Source: Roseinatronobacter sp. S2
GTDB lineage: Bacteria; Pseudomonadota; Alphaproteobacteria; Rhodobacterales; Rhodobacteraceae
Assembly (NCBI RefSeq): GCF_029581395.1
Contig: NZ_CP121113.1
Location: forward strand, 3,282,001-3,346,000
Length of the DNA: 64,000 nt
Direction of reading: 5' to 3'
Shown: positions 15,868 through 24,504 of the stretch, one piece after another
How positions within the stretch are numbered: the stretch's first letter is position 1
Layout of the letters: each line of letters opens with the position of its first letter
Notes under the pieces: model-generated
What the model saw: only the letters and a program-made list of their open reading frames with translations
What the model was told of the DNA's origin: nothing
Databases searched by the model: none
Program-made: the position numbers and the translations under genes

Positions 15868-18060
15868 CTATTGGTAGCTCAAGCCATGACCATACGGAAA
15901 CAGCGTGTCGCCTTCGGGGTAGCCGGGCGCATCGGAATGGTTGTTGATCACCGCATCAAGGTTTTCAGCCAGCGCGAAGGGCATGCGCCCCACAGGCGCA
16001 AAACCACCTGTCAGCACATCCATCAGCGCCGCATCATTCACACCGAAGGTTGCCAGCAGCGCACCCGCGTCGCGCAAGCCGCTTTCGGCATCAATGACAT
16101 AGGGATTGCGGAAATCGATGGCAAGAATGGTGCGGTCCGCACCCACTTCGTCCATGACCGCCTGAAGGGTGTCCAGCGTGGGGAAAATGTCCCATGACTG
16201 CGCAGCCGCCATGGCGGTGAAGGACAGCGCATCGGTTTCCCAAGGGAATGCCCCCCCGAACAACAGGCCCAAAGCGGGGGCCTGCGGCCCGCCCAACTGG
16301 CCATCATCGGCGCAAACCGGATTAAGGTCAGGCACAACATTGCAAGGGTCTTCGGCGCCCCAGACATTACCTGTGCGAGGGTTCAGATGCACCGGGTTCG
16401 CGCCGGTTTCAGCATCGTTGGAGCGGTAACCGCTGGTGCCGGTATTGCGCACATAGACCCTGATCACCGCAGCGTCATACCCCTGTGCGGACGGGCGTTC
16501 GGCATCTGCGCCGGCAGTGCCATCGGTGACCGACAGGCCCAGCCCTTCGATGATCGCGGCATCGGTGTTCAGCGCATAAATCCTGGCATCCGGGGAAAGC
16601 GGCAACACTCCGTCATTTTGTAACAGCACGACCGACTGGCGCTGCACCTCGGCCGCCTTTGCAAGATGATCCGGGTTTGCAACGATCTGACGAACGGCTG
16701 CGGCATCCACATAGGGGTTTTCAAACAATCCCAGCGCGAACTGTTCGGACAACAAACGCCCCGCAGCTTCGGTAATGCGGTTCTCGCTTACCAGATCCTC
16801 CGCGACCAGACCCAGAATTTCATCAACATTGGAAAAGCCCGACAGCACGTCATTTCCGCTGTTGATGGCCAACGCCACGCGTTCAGCCACAGTGGCGTCT
16901 TCCTTGCCCCATGCCCGCGCCTGAATGATGCCCGTGTCCGAATTCACATAGCCCTGAAAGCCCAGCTGTTCGCGCAACAGCCAGTTGACGGTCTGCGACG
17001 AGAAGGAAAATCCCACCGCTTCCAGCCCTTCCCCGTCATAGGTCACATCAACGGGAATGCCATAATACGGCATGACCGCGCCCAGACCGGCATCGATGGC
17101 GCGGCGGAATGGTGCCAGATGGTCCTCAAACGCGCCGGAGTGATAGACCTGTCGCTGTCCGAAGGAATAATGCGGGTCAAGCCCCTGTTCCTGCGGCCCG
17201 CCACCGGGAAAGTGTTTCAACGTCAGCGCAACGGCAGTTTGCGGCCCGACTGGCCCGCCCTGCAACCCCGAAATCAGCCCCTCGATGATATCACCGGTCA
17301 GGGTGCTGTTTTCGCCAAAGGTTTCATGCACGCGGTACCAACGCGGTTCCGTCGCCAGATCGGCCATATAGCCATACATCCCGCGAATGCCCAAGGCGCG
17401 CCATTCCGCCGACATCACATCGGTCAGGGCAGTCACCGGTTCCAGCCCGCCGGTTCCCAGAACCGCCGCCGCAATTCCCAACTCCTTGGGAAAGGCCGTC
17501 ATCGCGCCTGCGCCCCCGCCAATCCCGAAACGGGGGTCGGTTTCAAGATGGTTGCGCGCATTATCCTTGAACAGCACTGGAATACCCAGTGGCCGCGCCT
17601 CGGCCATTTCCTGCACATCATTGGCAAAACCCGCCAGTTGTTCCGCCGTGACAGCGAAGCCGCCACGCGGCGCGCGCCCTTCGCACGGTGCGGCGGTTTC
17701 AGCCACGGTGTTGCGCAAAATGAACCGTGTCATGTGATGGACATTCAGAAACTCATCTGCGGGCGTGCCGTCAGCCGTGCCTTCACAGCCTGCGGCCAGC
17801 GTGTCGATCAGCAGCATGCCCGCGCGCTCTTCCAGCGACATCCGCGCCAGCAAATCCGCCACACGCTCGGCCACCGGCAATCGCCAGTCTTCATAAGGGT
17901 CCAGCGTGCCGTTGCCGTTGGCATCGCGGAATTGCAGGCCGTCCTGTTCGATCACAGCTTTGGCGCGGGTCGCAATTTCGGGCTGCTGCATGTCCTGTGC
18001 AGCAGCGCCCTGCACCATCCCCGCGACAAGCGCGGTGGTGGCAAGAAGTGTGGTTTTCAA
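15868..18060 (-). CDS. Exported glycoside hydrolase family 3 (beta-glucosidase/xylosidase type)
   Basis: About 730 residues with a signal peptide (LKTTLLATTALVAGMVQGAAAQ) and GH3 N- and C-terminal domains. KHFPGGGPQEQGLDP matches the conserved KHF segment; GYVNSDTGII holds the nucleophile aspartate (SD motif). Near the N-terminus DANGNGTLDPYEDW looks like an EF-hand calcium loop, seen in this GH3 subgroup. Start: GGAGGAG lies six bases before TTG at 18060, inside the frame that opens at the ATG at 18081, so TTG initiation is favoured. It stands alone, with no sugar transporter beside it, convergent to mdeA. It hydrolyses beta-linked oligosaccharides in the periplasm or outside the cell. Confidence 0.88.
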   Translation of the reverse strand: MKTTLLATTALVAGMVQGAAAQDMQQPEIATRAKAVIEQDGLQFRDANGNGTLDPYEDWRLPVAERVADLLARMSLEERAGMLLIDTLAAGCEGTADGTPADEFLNVHHMTRFILRNTVAETAAPCEGRAPRGGFAVTAEQLAGFANDVQEMAEARPLGIPVLFKDNARNHLETDPRFGIGGGAGAMTAFPKELGIAAAVLGTGGLEPVTALTDVMSAEWRALGIRGMYGYMADLATEPRWYRVHETFGENSTLTGDIIEGLISGLQGGPVGPQTAVALTLKHFPGGGPQEQGLDPHYSFGQRQVYHSGAFEDHLAPFRRAIDAGLGAVMPYYGIPVDVTYDGEGLEAVGFSFSSQTVNWLLREQLGFQGYVNSDTGIIQARAWGKEDATVAERVALAINSGNDVLSGFSNVDEILGLVAEDLVSENRITEAAGRLLSEQFALGLFENPYVDAAAVRQIVANPDHLAKAAEVQRQSVVLLQNDGVLPLSPDARIYALNTDAAIIEGLGLSVTDGTAGADAERPSAQGYDAAVIRVYVRNTGTSGYRSNDAETGANPVHLNPRTGNVWGAEDPCNVVPDLNPVCADDGQLGGPQAPALGLLFGGAFPWETDALSFTAMAAAQSWDIFPTLDTLQAVMDEVGADRTILAIDFRNPYVIDAESGLRDAGALLATFGVNDAALMDVLTGGFAPVGRMPFALAENLDAVINNHSDAPGYPEGDTLFPYGHGLSYQ

Positions 18061-18126
18061 AATGATCTCCTCCGGTTTCATTCGAACTATCGTCCGGCGA
18101 CTGACACGTTTCCACAGGGTCAACGT

Positions 18127-18225
18127 TCAACGGCGCACGATGATAACCTTGCAGGGCAGTCCCGCCACATTGAAGCCGCGGGCGGTGCCATTTGGCAGGT
18201 CTTTGAGACGGGTGAGCATGACCAT
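18127..18225 (-). pseudogene. Truncated Rieske-type ferredoxin N-terminus (stub)
   Basis: A 32-codon frame starting three bases after the dioxygenase stop reads MVMLTRLKDLPNGTARGFNV and ends at TGA. It resembles the first strands of Rieske [2Fe-2S] proteins (LxRLxDLPxGxARGFxV) but stops before the two cluster motifs CxH and CxxH. What follows is the upstream region of the GH3 gene. It is probably the last gene of the catabolic operon, cut off at a recombination junction. The match is short, hence moderate confidence. Confidence 0.45.
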
Positions 18226-18228
18226 GGT

Positions 18229-19166
18229 TCAGTCTGCTTTCGGCCCGCCGGTGGGCGCCCATTTCTTGCGCCATTGCATGAGGAAGGCCTGCGAGGCTTC
18301 TGGTCCCATGGGGGCTTCGCGCGGGGCCCAGTCATCGTCATGAATGTCCATATCGGCGTCGAATTCCACGTTGCAGCCAAGCGGGCTTTTGAAATACCAA
18401 AACCAGTTCGACCCGAATTTGTGCCGCCCCGGTCCCCAGAACGACTCGAACCCCTGCTCCATCATGCGGCTGCCTGCGACCATCAATTCGGTCGGTCCCC
18501 CCATATGGAAGGCCAGATGTTCGCAGCCCTGCATATAGGGCGGTGTGCGGATGAAGAAATGCGTGTGGTGGTCGGGGTTGGCCTGCGGGCGCAGGAAGGG
18601 GCCTGCGCCGGTCAGCGTGTCGGTGATGCGAAACCCCAGCCGGTCGCGGTAGAACGCCACCGCACCGTCGATATCGGGCACGAACAGCACGATATGCGAC
18701 AGGGTGCGGGGTTTGGCGGGCATGCTTTCGGACACGCCAATTTCATTGGGCTTGCGGCCATAATCGCCGGGTGCGTTGACCTTCTCGGCGGGCATGTCCG
18801 GCGTGGTGCGGGTGCTTATGCGGAAGGACAGCGCGAACCCCTGATCGTCGTGGCAGCGCAGCGATCCGTCGGCCAGCCGCAGCACCTGCCGGTCACGGCC
18901 CAGTTCCGCCGCGACCGCGTCCAGTGCGGCCTGATCCACCACGCCCAGCACCTGCAGGCGCAGCATGTTGCCGGTCTTCAGCGCGGGCGGCAGCGACGGG
19001 TCGTCGCGGCGGCGGATTTCAAGGCCGGTGCCATCGAGCGACATGAAACAGCCGCCCCGTTCGGGGCGTAGTCCTGCGCCTCCAGCCCGTAGGCGGTCAG
19101 GAATTCATGGCAGGCGGGCACGTCGTCCACGCCAAAGACCAGAAGGTCGGGTCCGATGATCTGCAT
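18229..19166 (-). pseudogene. Extradiol dioxygenase / glyoxalase-fold (VOC) protein, frameshifted
   Basis: Two-module VOC protein of the catechol 2,3-dioxygenase type. It starts MQIIGPDLLVFGVDDVPACH at 19166 behind AGGAAG. The C-terminal module has LSHIVLFVPDIDGAVAFYRDRLGF and metal-ligand candidates in HTHFF, CEHLAFHMG and CNVEFD. The frame breaks after QDYAP; adding one C to the CCCC run (forward GGGG at 19064-19067) restores YAPERGGCFMSLDG. Downstream of the break the frame is open to the end. Third of four frameshifted genes in this operon. If intact it would cleave an aromatic ring next to a C-C hydrolase. Confidence 0.8.
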
Positions 19167-19195
19167 GGTGTCTTCCTTGTGTTCAGGCGGTGTGT

Positions 19196-20354
19196 TCAGG
19201 CGGTTCGGCCGCCAAGGGTTTCGGCGGCGAAATCGCAGATGCAATCCAGCACGGGGCCGGAATTATCGACGCTGGAATGCATCACGCCGCCGGTGCGTTC
19301 ATCAAAGATGACCAGTTCGCGGCGCGGGCTGTTGAGCAGTTGATCAAAGGTGCGATGCGCCCATTTCAGCGGGATCTGGGTGTCATGTTTGCCATGCGTG
19401 ACCAGATAGGGCACACGGATGCGGTCCAGCACGCCGTCCAGATGCATATGTTCGGCGCGCGCCATGAAATCATCAATGTCTTTCGCGCCGAACACCCAGG
19501 CGGCATGCGCCCAGTAATGCGGGACGGGGGAAATCGCCTTCGCGTTCCAGACGGCGTTTTTGCACATCGCGCCAGTCATGGTTTGCCCCCCAGCTGATGC
19601 CGCAGGCAAAGCGCGGCTCGAACGCGACGGCGCGCGGGGCGTAATACCCGCCCAGCGACACCCCTTCGATACCGATGCGGGCGGCGTCCACATCGGCGCG
19701 CGCGGCCAGCCAGTCATAGACGGGGGTGGCCCAATGCTCGGCATCGTGGCGCGCGGTCAGGTTTTGCAGGCGCAGCGCCTCGCCGGTGCCGGGCTGGTCC
19801 AGCACCAGGGACGCGATGCCGCGTTTGGCCAGAAGTCCGGGCAGTTGCGCCATGTAGCGCATTTCCTTGGTGCTGTCGAAACCGTTGACCTGTATCAAGA
19901 CCGGCTGCGGGCCAGTGACCCCTTCGGCGGGCATGAAAATCCCCGACAGATGCTTGCCCTGATAGGGGATTTCCACACGATACGCACCGCCGCGCCCCAG
20001 CGAGAGCGCCTGATAGAAGGTTGCCAGATGGTGGCGATACAGCGCCAGCCGCCCGTCCGATCCATGCGCCTGCATCCGCTCGGCGATGATCAGGTAATTG
20101 GCCGCGCGCATCAGCTTGGTGCTGGCCGACAGCGTGCGCCCGCGCGCCAGATCATCCTGTGCCAGCCCTTCCAGCCGGTTGGCCATCTTCTCCCAGCTTT
20201 CGCGGAAGGCGCGCGTGCCATCGGCATCGGGGGCTTTCGCGGCCTCGGTCAGGGGCGCGCACATCTCGGCGATCTCGCCCATCCGGCCGCCCATTTCGAT
20301 GGCCAGATTGACCGACAGGTCCCAGACATAATTGGTTGGAAAGTATCTGAACAT
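19196..20354 (-). pseudogene. Alpha/beta hydrolase (2,6-dihydropseudooxynicotine hydrolase-like), frameshifted
   Basis: Starts MFRYFPTNYVWDLSVNL at 20354 behind AAAGGA. An all-helical N-terminal cap precedes a hydrolase core with nucleophile motif GVSLGG, and a later THGKHDTQIP segment holding the acid/histidine region. This arrangement is that of FrsA/DHPON-type hydrolases, some of which split C-C bonds. The frame slips in a five-G run (forward 19526-19530); removing one base joins EREGDFP to VPHYWAHAAWVFG, after which the frame is open to 19196. Lying beside an extradiol dioxygenase it is a plausible ring-cleavage-product hydrolase. Confidence 0.8.
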
Positions 20355-20364
20355 TTGCGTCCTT

Positions 20365-21133
20365 TCAGTCATTGAGAAGTGCCACCGCCCGGCACCAGCC
20401 CGCGCTGGCGCGGGCGACCTTGACGGGGAAACAGGCCACGGTGAAACCGTGGGCGGGAAGTTCATGCAGATTGGTCAGTTTCTCGATATGGCAGTAGCCG
20501 ATCTCGGCGCCGGCCTTGTGCCCTTCCCAGAACAGGCTGGCATCACCGGTGGCGCGGATGCGTTGCAATGTGGCCCCGAAAGGCGCGTCCCATGACCAGC
20601 CGTCAATGCCTGTGACGCGCACGCCGCGGCGCGTCAGATACAGCGTGGCCTCGCGGCCCATGCCGCAGCCGCGCGCCAGAAAATCGGGCTGGCCATAGGC
20701 GGCACCGGCGGATGTGTTGACCAGCACGATGTCATAGGGGCGCAGGCTGTGGCCGATGCGGTCCAACTCGCTCTCGACCTCGGCGGCGGTGACCACATGA
20801 CCATCGGGCAGATGGCGGAAATCCAGCTTCACGCCGGGGCGGAGCACCAGTCCAGCGGCACCTCGTCAATGGTGATGGCGCGTTTGCCGCCATCCATGGT
20901 GGGGTGATAGTGCCATGGCGCGTCCAGATGGGTGCCGTTATGGGTGGTGATGCGGCAACGCTCGGAGGCGGCGCCCTTGCCATCGGGAAACTGCGCGCGC
21001 TCCAGTCCTGTCATGGCCTCGAACTCGGCCGCGCCGGTGTCGTGGTCATGATAGTCGATCTCGGGCAGCAGGCCCGGCGGGTCAGAGGGGATGCCGGTTT
21101 CCAGCGGCACGGACAGGTCGATGATTCTGGCAT
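20365..21133 (-). pseudogene. Cyclase / kynurenine formamidase-like metal hydrolase (PF04199), frameshifted
   Basis: The metal-binding motif THNGTHLDAPWHY (HxGTHxDxPxH) is clear, with SVPLETGIPSDPPG before it and a second half containing KLDFRHLPDG and ASAGWCRAVAL-type sequence. The halves are in different frames: near 20838-20846, EVPLDWC must gain one base to join LRPGVKLDF. The 5' end also looks damaged: the best ATG (21133, AAGGTG site) is one base out of frame with ARIIDLSVPLE, and without it only an internal GTG remains. So one or two indels. Members hydrolyse cyclic or amide bonds of aromatic catabolites. Confidence 0.75.
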
Positions 21134-21172
21134 TTTACACCTTGCTAAATTTGTGCGGCTAGATTTGCGCGG

Positions 21173-23164
21173 CTACATTTGTGATGGCAGCCACAGCACC
21201 AGCGCCGGAAACAGCACCAGCACCGCAAGCCGCAGGAAATCGGACAGCACGAAGGGCAGCGCCCCTTTGAACACTGTGCCCAGCGGCACATCCGGCTGGA
21301 CCGAGCGGATAACGAACAGATTGACCCCGAAAGGCGGCGTGATCAGGCCGGTTTCCACCACCACCAGCATGATGATGCCCCACCAGATCAGGTCATAGCC
21401 CATGCCAAGGATCAGCGGCGTGACGATGGGGACCGTGATGATCATGATGGCGAAACTGTCCATCACTGACCCAAGCAGCAGATACATCACCAGCAAAATT
21501 GCGATGATCAGCAGCGGTGTGACATCCAGTGCGCCGACCATCCGCGTCAGTGTCTCGGGCAGCTGGCTGGCCCCCACGAAGAAAGAAAACACCAATGCGC
21601 CGAAGATCAGCATATAGATCATGGCGGTGATCGCAGTGGTCTCGCCCATCACCGACAGAATTTCACGCCGGTTCAGCTTGCCGCGCCACAGCGCCATGAC
21701 AAACGCCCCGATGGCACCGACCGCTGCGGATTCCGTGGCCGTGAACACGCCTGCATAAAGCCCCCCGATGACGGTGCCGAACAGCACGCTGACGGGACCG
21801 GCCTTGGCAAATGCTGCGCGCAATTCGCCCGGCGGGCCGGGTTGGGGCAAGGGCGCGGCGCCGGGGGTCATGCGCACGACCAGTGCGATTGTGCCCATAT
21901 ACAACGCCGCTGCCATCAGGCCGGGAATGACTGCGGCGACAAACAGCTGGCCGATGCTGGCTTCCGTCAGCAGGGCAAACAGGATGATCGGCGCGGATGG
22001 CGGGATCAGCGCGCCCAGCGTGCCGCCCGCCGCAACGGTCCCTGATGCCAGCGCGGGGGAATAGCCTGCCGCGCGCATCTGCGGCAGCGAAATCCGCCCG
22101 AATGTGGCAACTGTGGCCAGCGATGATCCGGTGACCGCGCCAAAGCCCGCACAGCCCCCGACCGTGGCCAGCGCCAGCCCGCCGCGAAAGCGCCCCAGAC
22201 CCGCGCGCGCCAGACGGTACACATCATCCGACAGGCCCGCGACCATGGCAAAACTGCCCATCAGCAAAAACAGCGGCAGCGCGGCCACTTGCGGATTTGT
22301 CACAAACCCCACCGTTTCCGATGACAGCACCGACCATGCCGGCCGCCAGTTCAGAAACAGCGCGGTGCCCACCAGCCCCATCACCCCCATCACCGCCGAG
22401 ACCGGAAACAACAACAGCAGCGCCGCCCAAAGCAACGCAAACCCCACCCCGACAGAGGCAAGCGGGGCGCTGGTCACCACGCGCGACATGCCGCGAAAAT
22501 CCCCCCAGCCCCACCACACAAGCCATGCCACCGCCACAGCCGTGCCCAGCAGCAGCCCCCAGACCAGCGGATGCGTGCGCCCGCCGCTGGCCGCATCACA
22601 GGCAGCGTCACAGGCAGAATCATCGCCCGCGTTCCCGGCAGGCGCGCGCAGCGCCATGCGGCGCAAATCCAGCGCGCAGATCACCGCCTGCACAGCCACA
22701 GTGGCCCAAAGCAGGACCCCCACCGCGCGCACAAACTGGCCCACCGGCCAGCCCAGAATGGTTGTCGTCCGCCCCCCCGAAATCAGCCGCCCCGAATAGG
22801 CGTAAACCTCGCGGGCCAGCAGCGTCACAAACAGCAAAAGCAGCACTGACCCCAGAAAATCCATCATGCGCCGCACCCGCGGCCCCATCATACCCCCCAG
22901 CAGGTCGATGCGCAGATGCACCCGTTGCGCAGTGGCCGCAGGCAGCGTCGCGGCAATGGCCACGGCAAACAGCATGCCGGTTATTTCGTTCATCGCCGCC
23001 AGACCGCCCAGACCCGACCAGCGCAGCCCGACCGCAATCACAGTGATGGCCGCCACCGCAAGCATGCCCAGAACCCCCGCGAAGGCCAGCGGGCGGGTGA
23101 CGCGGTGCAGCACGACATCAATCACCGGCTTGCGCGGCAGGATATCTGTTTGCGGATGTGGCAT
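21173..23164 (-). CDS. Fused TRAP transporter permease (DctQ-DctM), system B
   Basis: 663 residues starting MPHPQTDILPRKP behind CGAGGA. About residues 20-170 form the four-span small permease; an Ala/Asp-rich linker follows; from about 210 the large permease begins, with the VTGSSLATVATF, LIPPSAPIILFALL and ESAAVGAIGAF blocks. Natural DctQM fusions are well known. It is the only long gene of this operon without a frameshift. Codon use is more GC-biased than in the flanking genes, consistent with acquisition of the operon by transfer. Confidence 0.9.
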   Translation of the reverse strand: MPHPQTDILPRKPVIDVVLHRVTRPLAFAGVLGMLAVAAITVIAVGLRWSGLGGLAAMNEITGMLFAVAIAATLPAATAQRVHLRIDLLGGMMGPRVRRMMDFLGSVLLLLFVTLLAREVYAYSGRLISGGRTTTILGWPVGQFVRAVGVLLWATVAVQAVICALDLRRMALRAPAGNAGDDSACDAACDAASGGRTHPLVWGLLLGTAVAVAWLVWWGWGDFRGMSRVVTSAPLASVGVGFALLWAALLLLFPVSAVMGVMGLVGTALFLNWRPAWSVLSSETVGFVTNPQVAALPLFLLMGSFAMVAGLSDDVYRLARAGLGRFRGGLALATVGGCAGFGAVTGSSLATVATFGRISLPQMRAAGYSPALASGTVAAGGTLGALIPPSAPIILFALLTEASIGQLFVAAVIPGLMAAALYMGTIALVVRMTPGAAPLPQPGPPGELRAAFAKAGPVSVLFGTVIGGLYAGVFTATESAAVGAIGAFVMALWRGKLNRREILSVMGETTAITAMIYMLIFGALVFSFFVGASQLPETLTRMVGALDVTPLLIIAILLVMYLLLGSVMDSFAIMIITVPIVTPLILGMGYDLIWWGIIMLVVVETGLITPPFGVNLFVIRSVQPDVPLGTVFKGALPFVLSDFLRLAVLVLFPALVLWLPSQM

Positions 23165-23180
23165 GGGCAGTCCTCGCTGC

Positions 23181-23206
23181 TCCGCAGGGCAGACCGGCCC
23201 TGCGGA
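23181..23206 (-). other. Stem-loop between binding-protein gene and DctQM
   Basis: TCCGCAGGGC-AGACCG-GCCCTGCGGA, a perfect 10-bp stem with a 6-base loop, in the gap between the system B binding protein and its fused permease. The start of the permease is only 17 bases further on, so this is probably a processing or attenuation element setting the protein ratio rather than a terminator. Confidence 0.65.
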
Positions 23207-23270
23207 AGTGGCTTCGGAATTCGGAGGCGCGCCCGCATCTCGGGGGCGCATATCGGGGGGGCGCGCGGGG

Positions 23271-24267
23271 TCAGTCTGTGGCCGCGTCTTCCAGCAATCG
23301 GGTAAAGCGCTCCAGCAGGGCCGCGCCGCCTTCGGTGCGCGCCAGCCAGCTTTCGGTCACCGGCGCCAGCCGCGTTTCCCATTGCGCGGCCTGCTGCGGG
23401 TCGGGCGCGGCCAGCACATGCCCGTCCATGCCGGAAATGCGCGTGCGGATCGCGTCATTCTGGGCATCAAAGAACCGGCCCAGAATGCGTGTCTGATCTT
23501 CGCCGGAATGGCGCATGATGACCTCGCGCGCCTCTGGCGGCAGTTCCTCCCAGATGTCGCGGTTCATGAACACCATGCCGATGGCCGTGCCGATCGGCGC
23601 CTCGATATGGTAGCTGGTCACCTCCTCCATGCGGAAGGGGGAAGGCGGTCCAGGGCACGAACCGGCCATCGGCGGTGCCGCGCTGGATGGCCTCATAGGC
23701 GTCGGCGGGGTTGATGGATTGCGGCAACCCGCCAAGCGCCTGAATGACCTGCGAATTGGTCTGCGAGCCCGCGATCACCCGCGCGCCTGCCAGATCGTCC
23801 AGCGATGCCAGCGGCGCCGACAGATGCACGCCCGATTGCGGAAAGGCCGTCAGAAACAGCGGCACAATGTCATGATATTCGGCGTCCAGATGCCCCTCGG
23901 CATACAGCCGCCAGAACGCGACAGAGGCCGTCTCGGCATCATCGCTCAGCAATGGCAGCTCCACCATGCCGGTCAGCGGAAAACGCCCGCCAATCGTGGT
24001 CATGATGCCCCAGGTGATCGGCACCACGCCGTCCTTGACGCGGTCATAGAAATTGGCCGGGCTGGCCATCGTGAAGCCGTGGCGGACGTCAATTTCAACA
24101 ACACCCGCGCCATCCTCATTGATGCGCGCGGCCCAATCGTTGAAAATCTCAGTCGAAATCGGCCCTTCCGACGGGCTGGCCGTGGCGAAAATCAGATGCT
24201 CCTGCGCAGCGGCAGGACCACAAAACACAGCAAACGCAACCGCAAATGCAGGCAAATAACGGGACAT
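23271..24267 (-). pseudogene. TRAP transporter periplasmic binding protein (DctP), system B, frameshifted
   Basis: Starts MSRYLPAFAVAFAVFCGPAAAQ at 24267, just behind GGAGGAGGAAG, a clear signal peptide. ATASPSEGPISTEIFNDWAA and LAGARVIAGSQTNSQVIQALGG are DctP segments. The frame slips in a five-G run (forward 23637-23641): removing one base joins VPWTAFP to FRMEEVTSYH, and the remaining domain is open to 23271. As written, the product would lose its last third. Head gene of the damaged operon. Confidence 0.85.
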
Positions 24268-24300
24268 GGCTTCCTCCTCCATAGCGCCGTAACCAGCGCA

Positions 24301-24504
24301 CATAAAAGAAGTAGCAAACCTGTTTATATTTTAAAAATCGAAACTTCAGATGTAACATATCGGAAATAACAATACATACAAAACCACACAAACAAACAAC
24401 AAAGGAATACAATATGAGATTCAATGGCTTCGACCGCAGGCTGAAGAATGCCGGTCGGCACCGGCGACCTTCGCGCAGGTGACCCGGATCACAGGCAATG
24501 CTTG
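24301..24504. promoter_or_regulatory. AT-rich upstream region of the catabolic operon, with a 22-codon frame
   Basis: Between the TRAP binding-protein start and the stop of the 660-residue gene. Bases 24301-24413 are much more AT-rich than their surroundings and should hold the promoter of the operon reading left. On the + strand AAAGGA precedes an ATG at 24414 opening a 22-codon frame (to 24482), possibly the stub of a divergent regulator or a leader peptide. It is not recognised as any family. Confidence 0.35.

Noticed and set aside
16666..19071. An 801-codon open frame on the + strand across the GH3 gene and the dioxygenase
   Set aside because: It is antisense to two genes with clear family motifs, has no ribosome site or recognisable domain, and its composition (rich in Arg, His, Gln) is typical of GC-rich shadow frames.
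24414..24482. 22-codon + strand frame behind AAAGGA
   Set aside because: Too short and without similarity to annotate as a gene; mentioned only as a possible stub or leader in the AT-rich control region.
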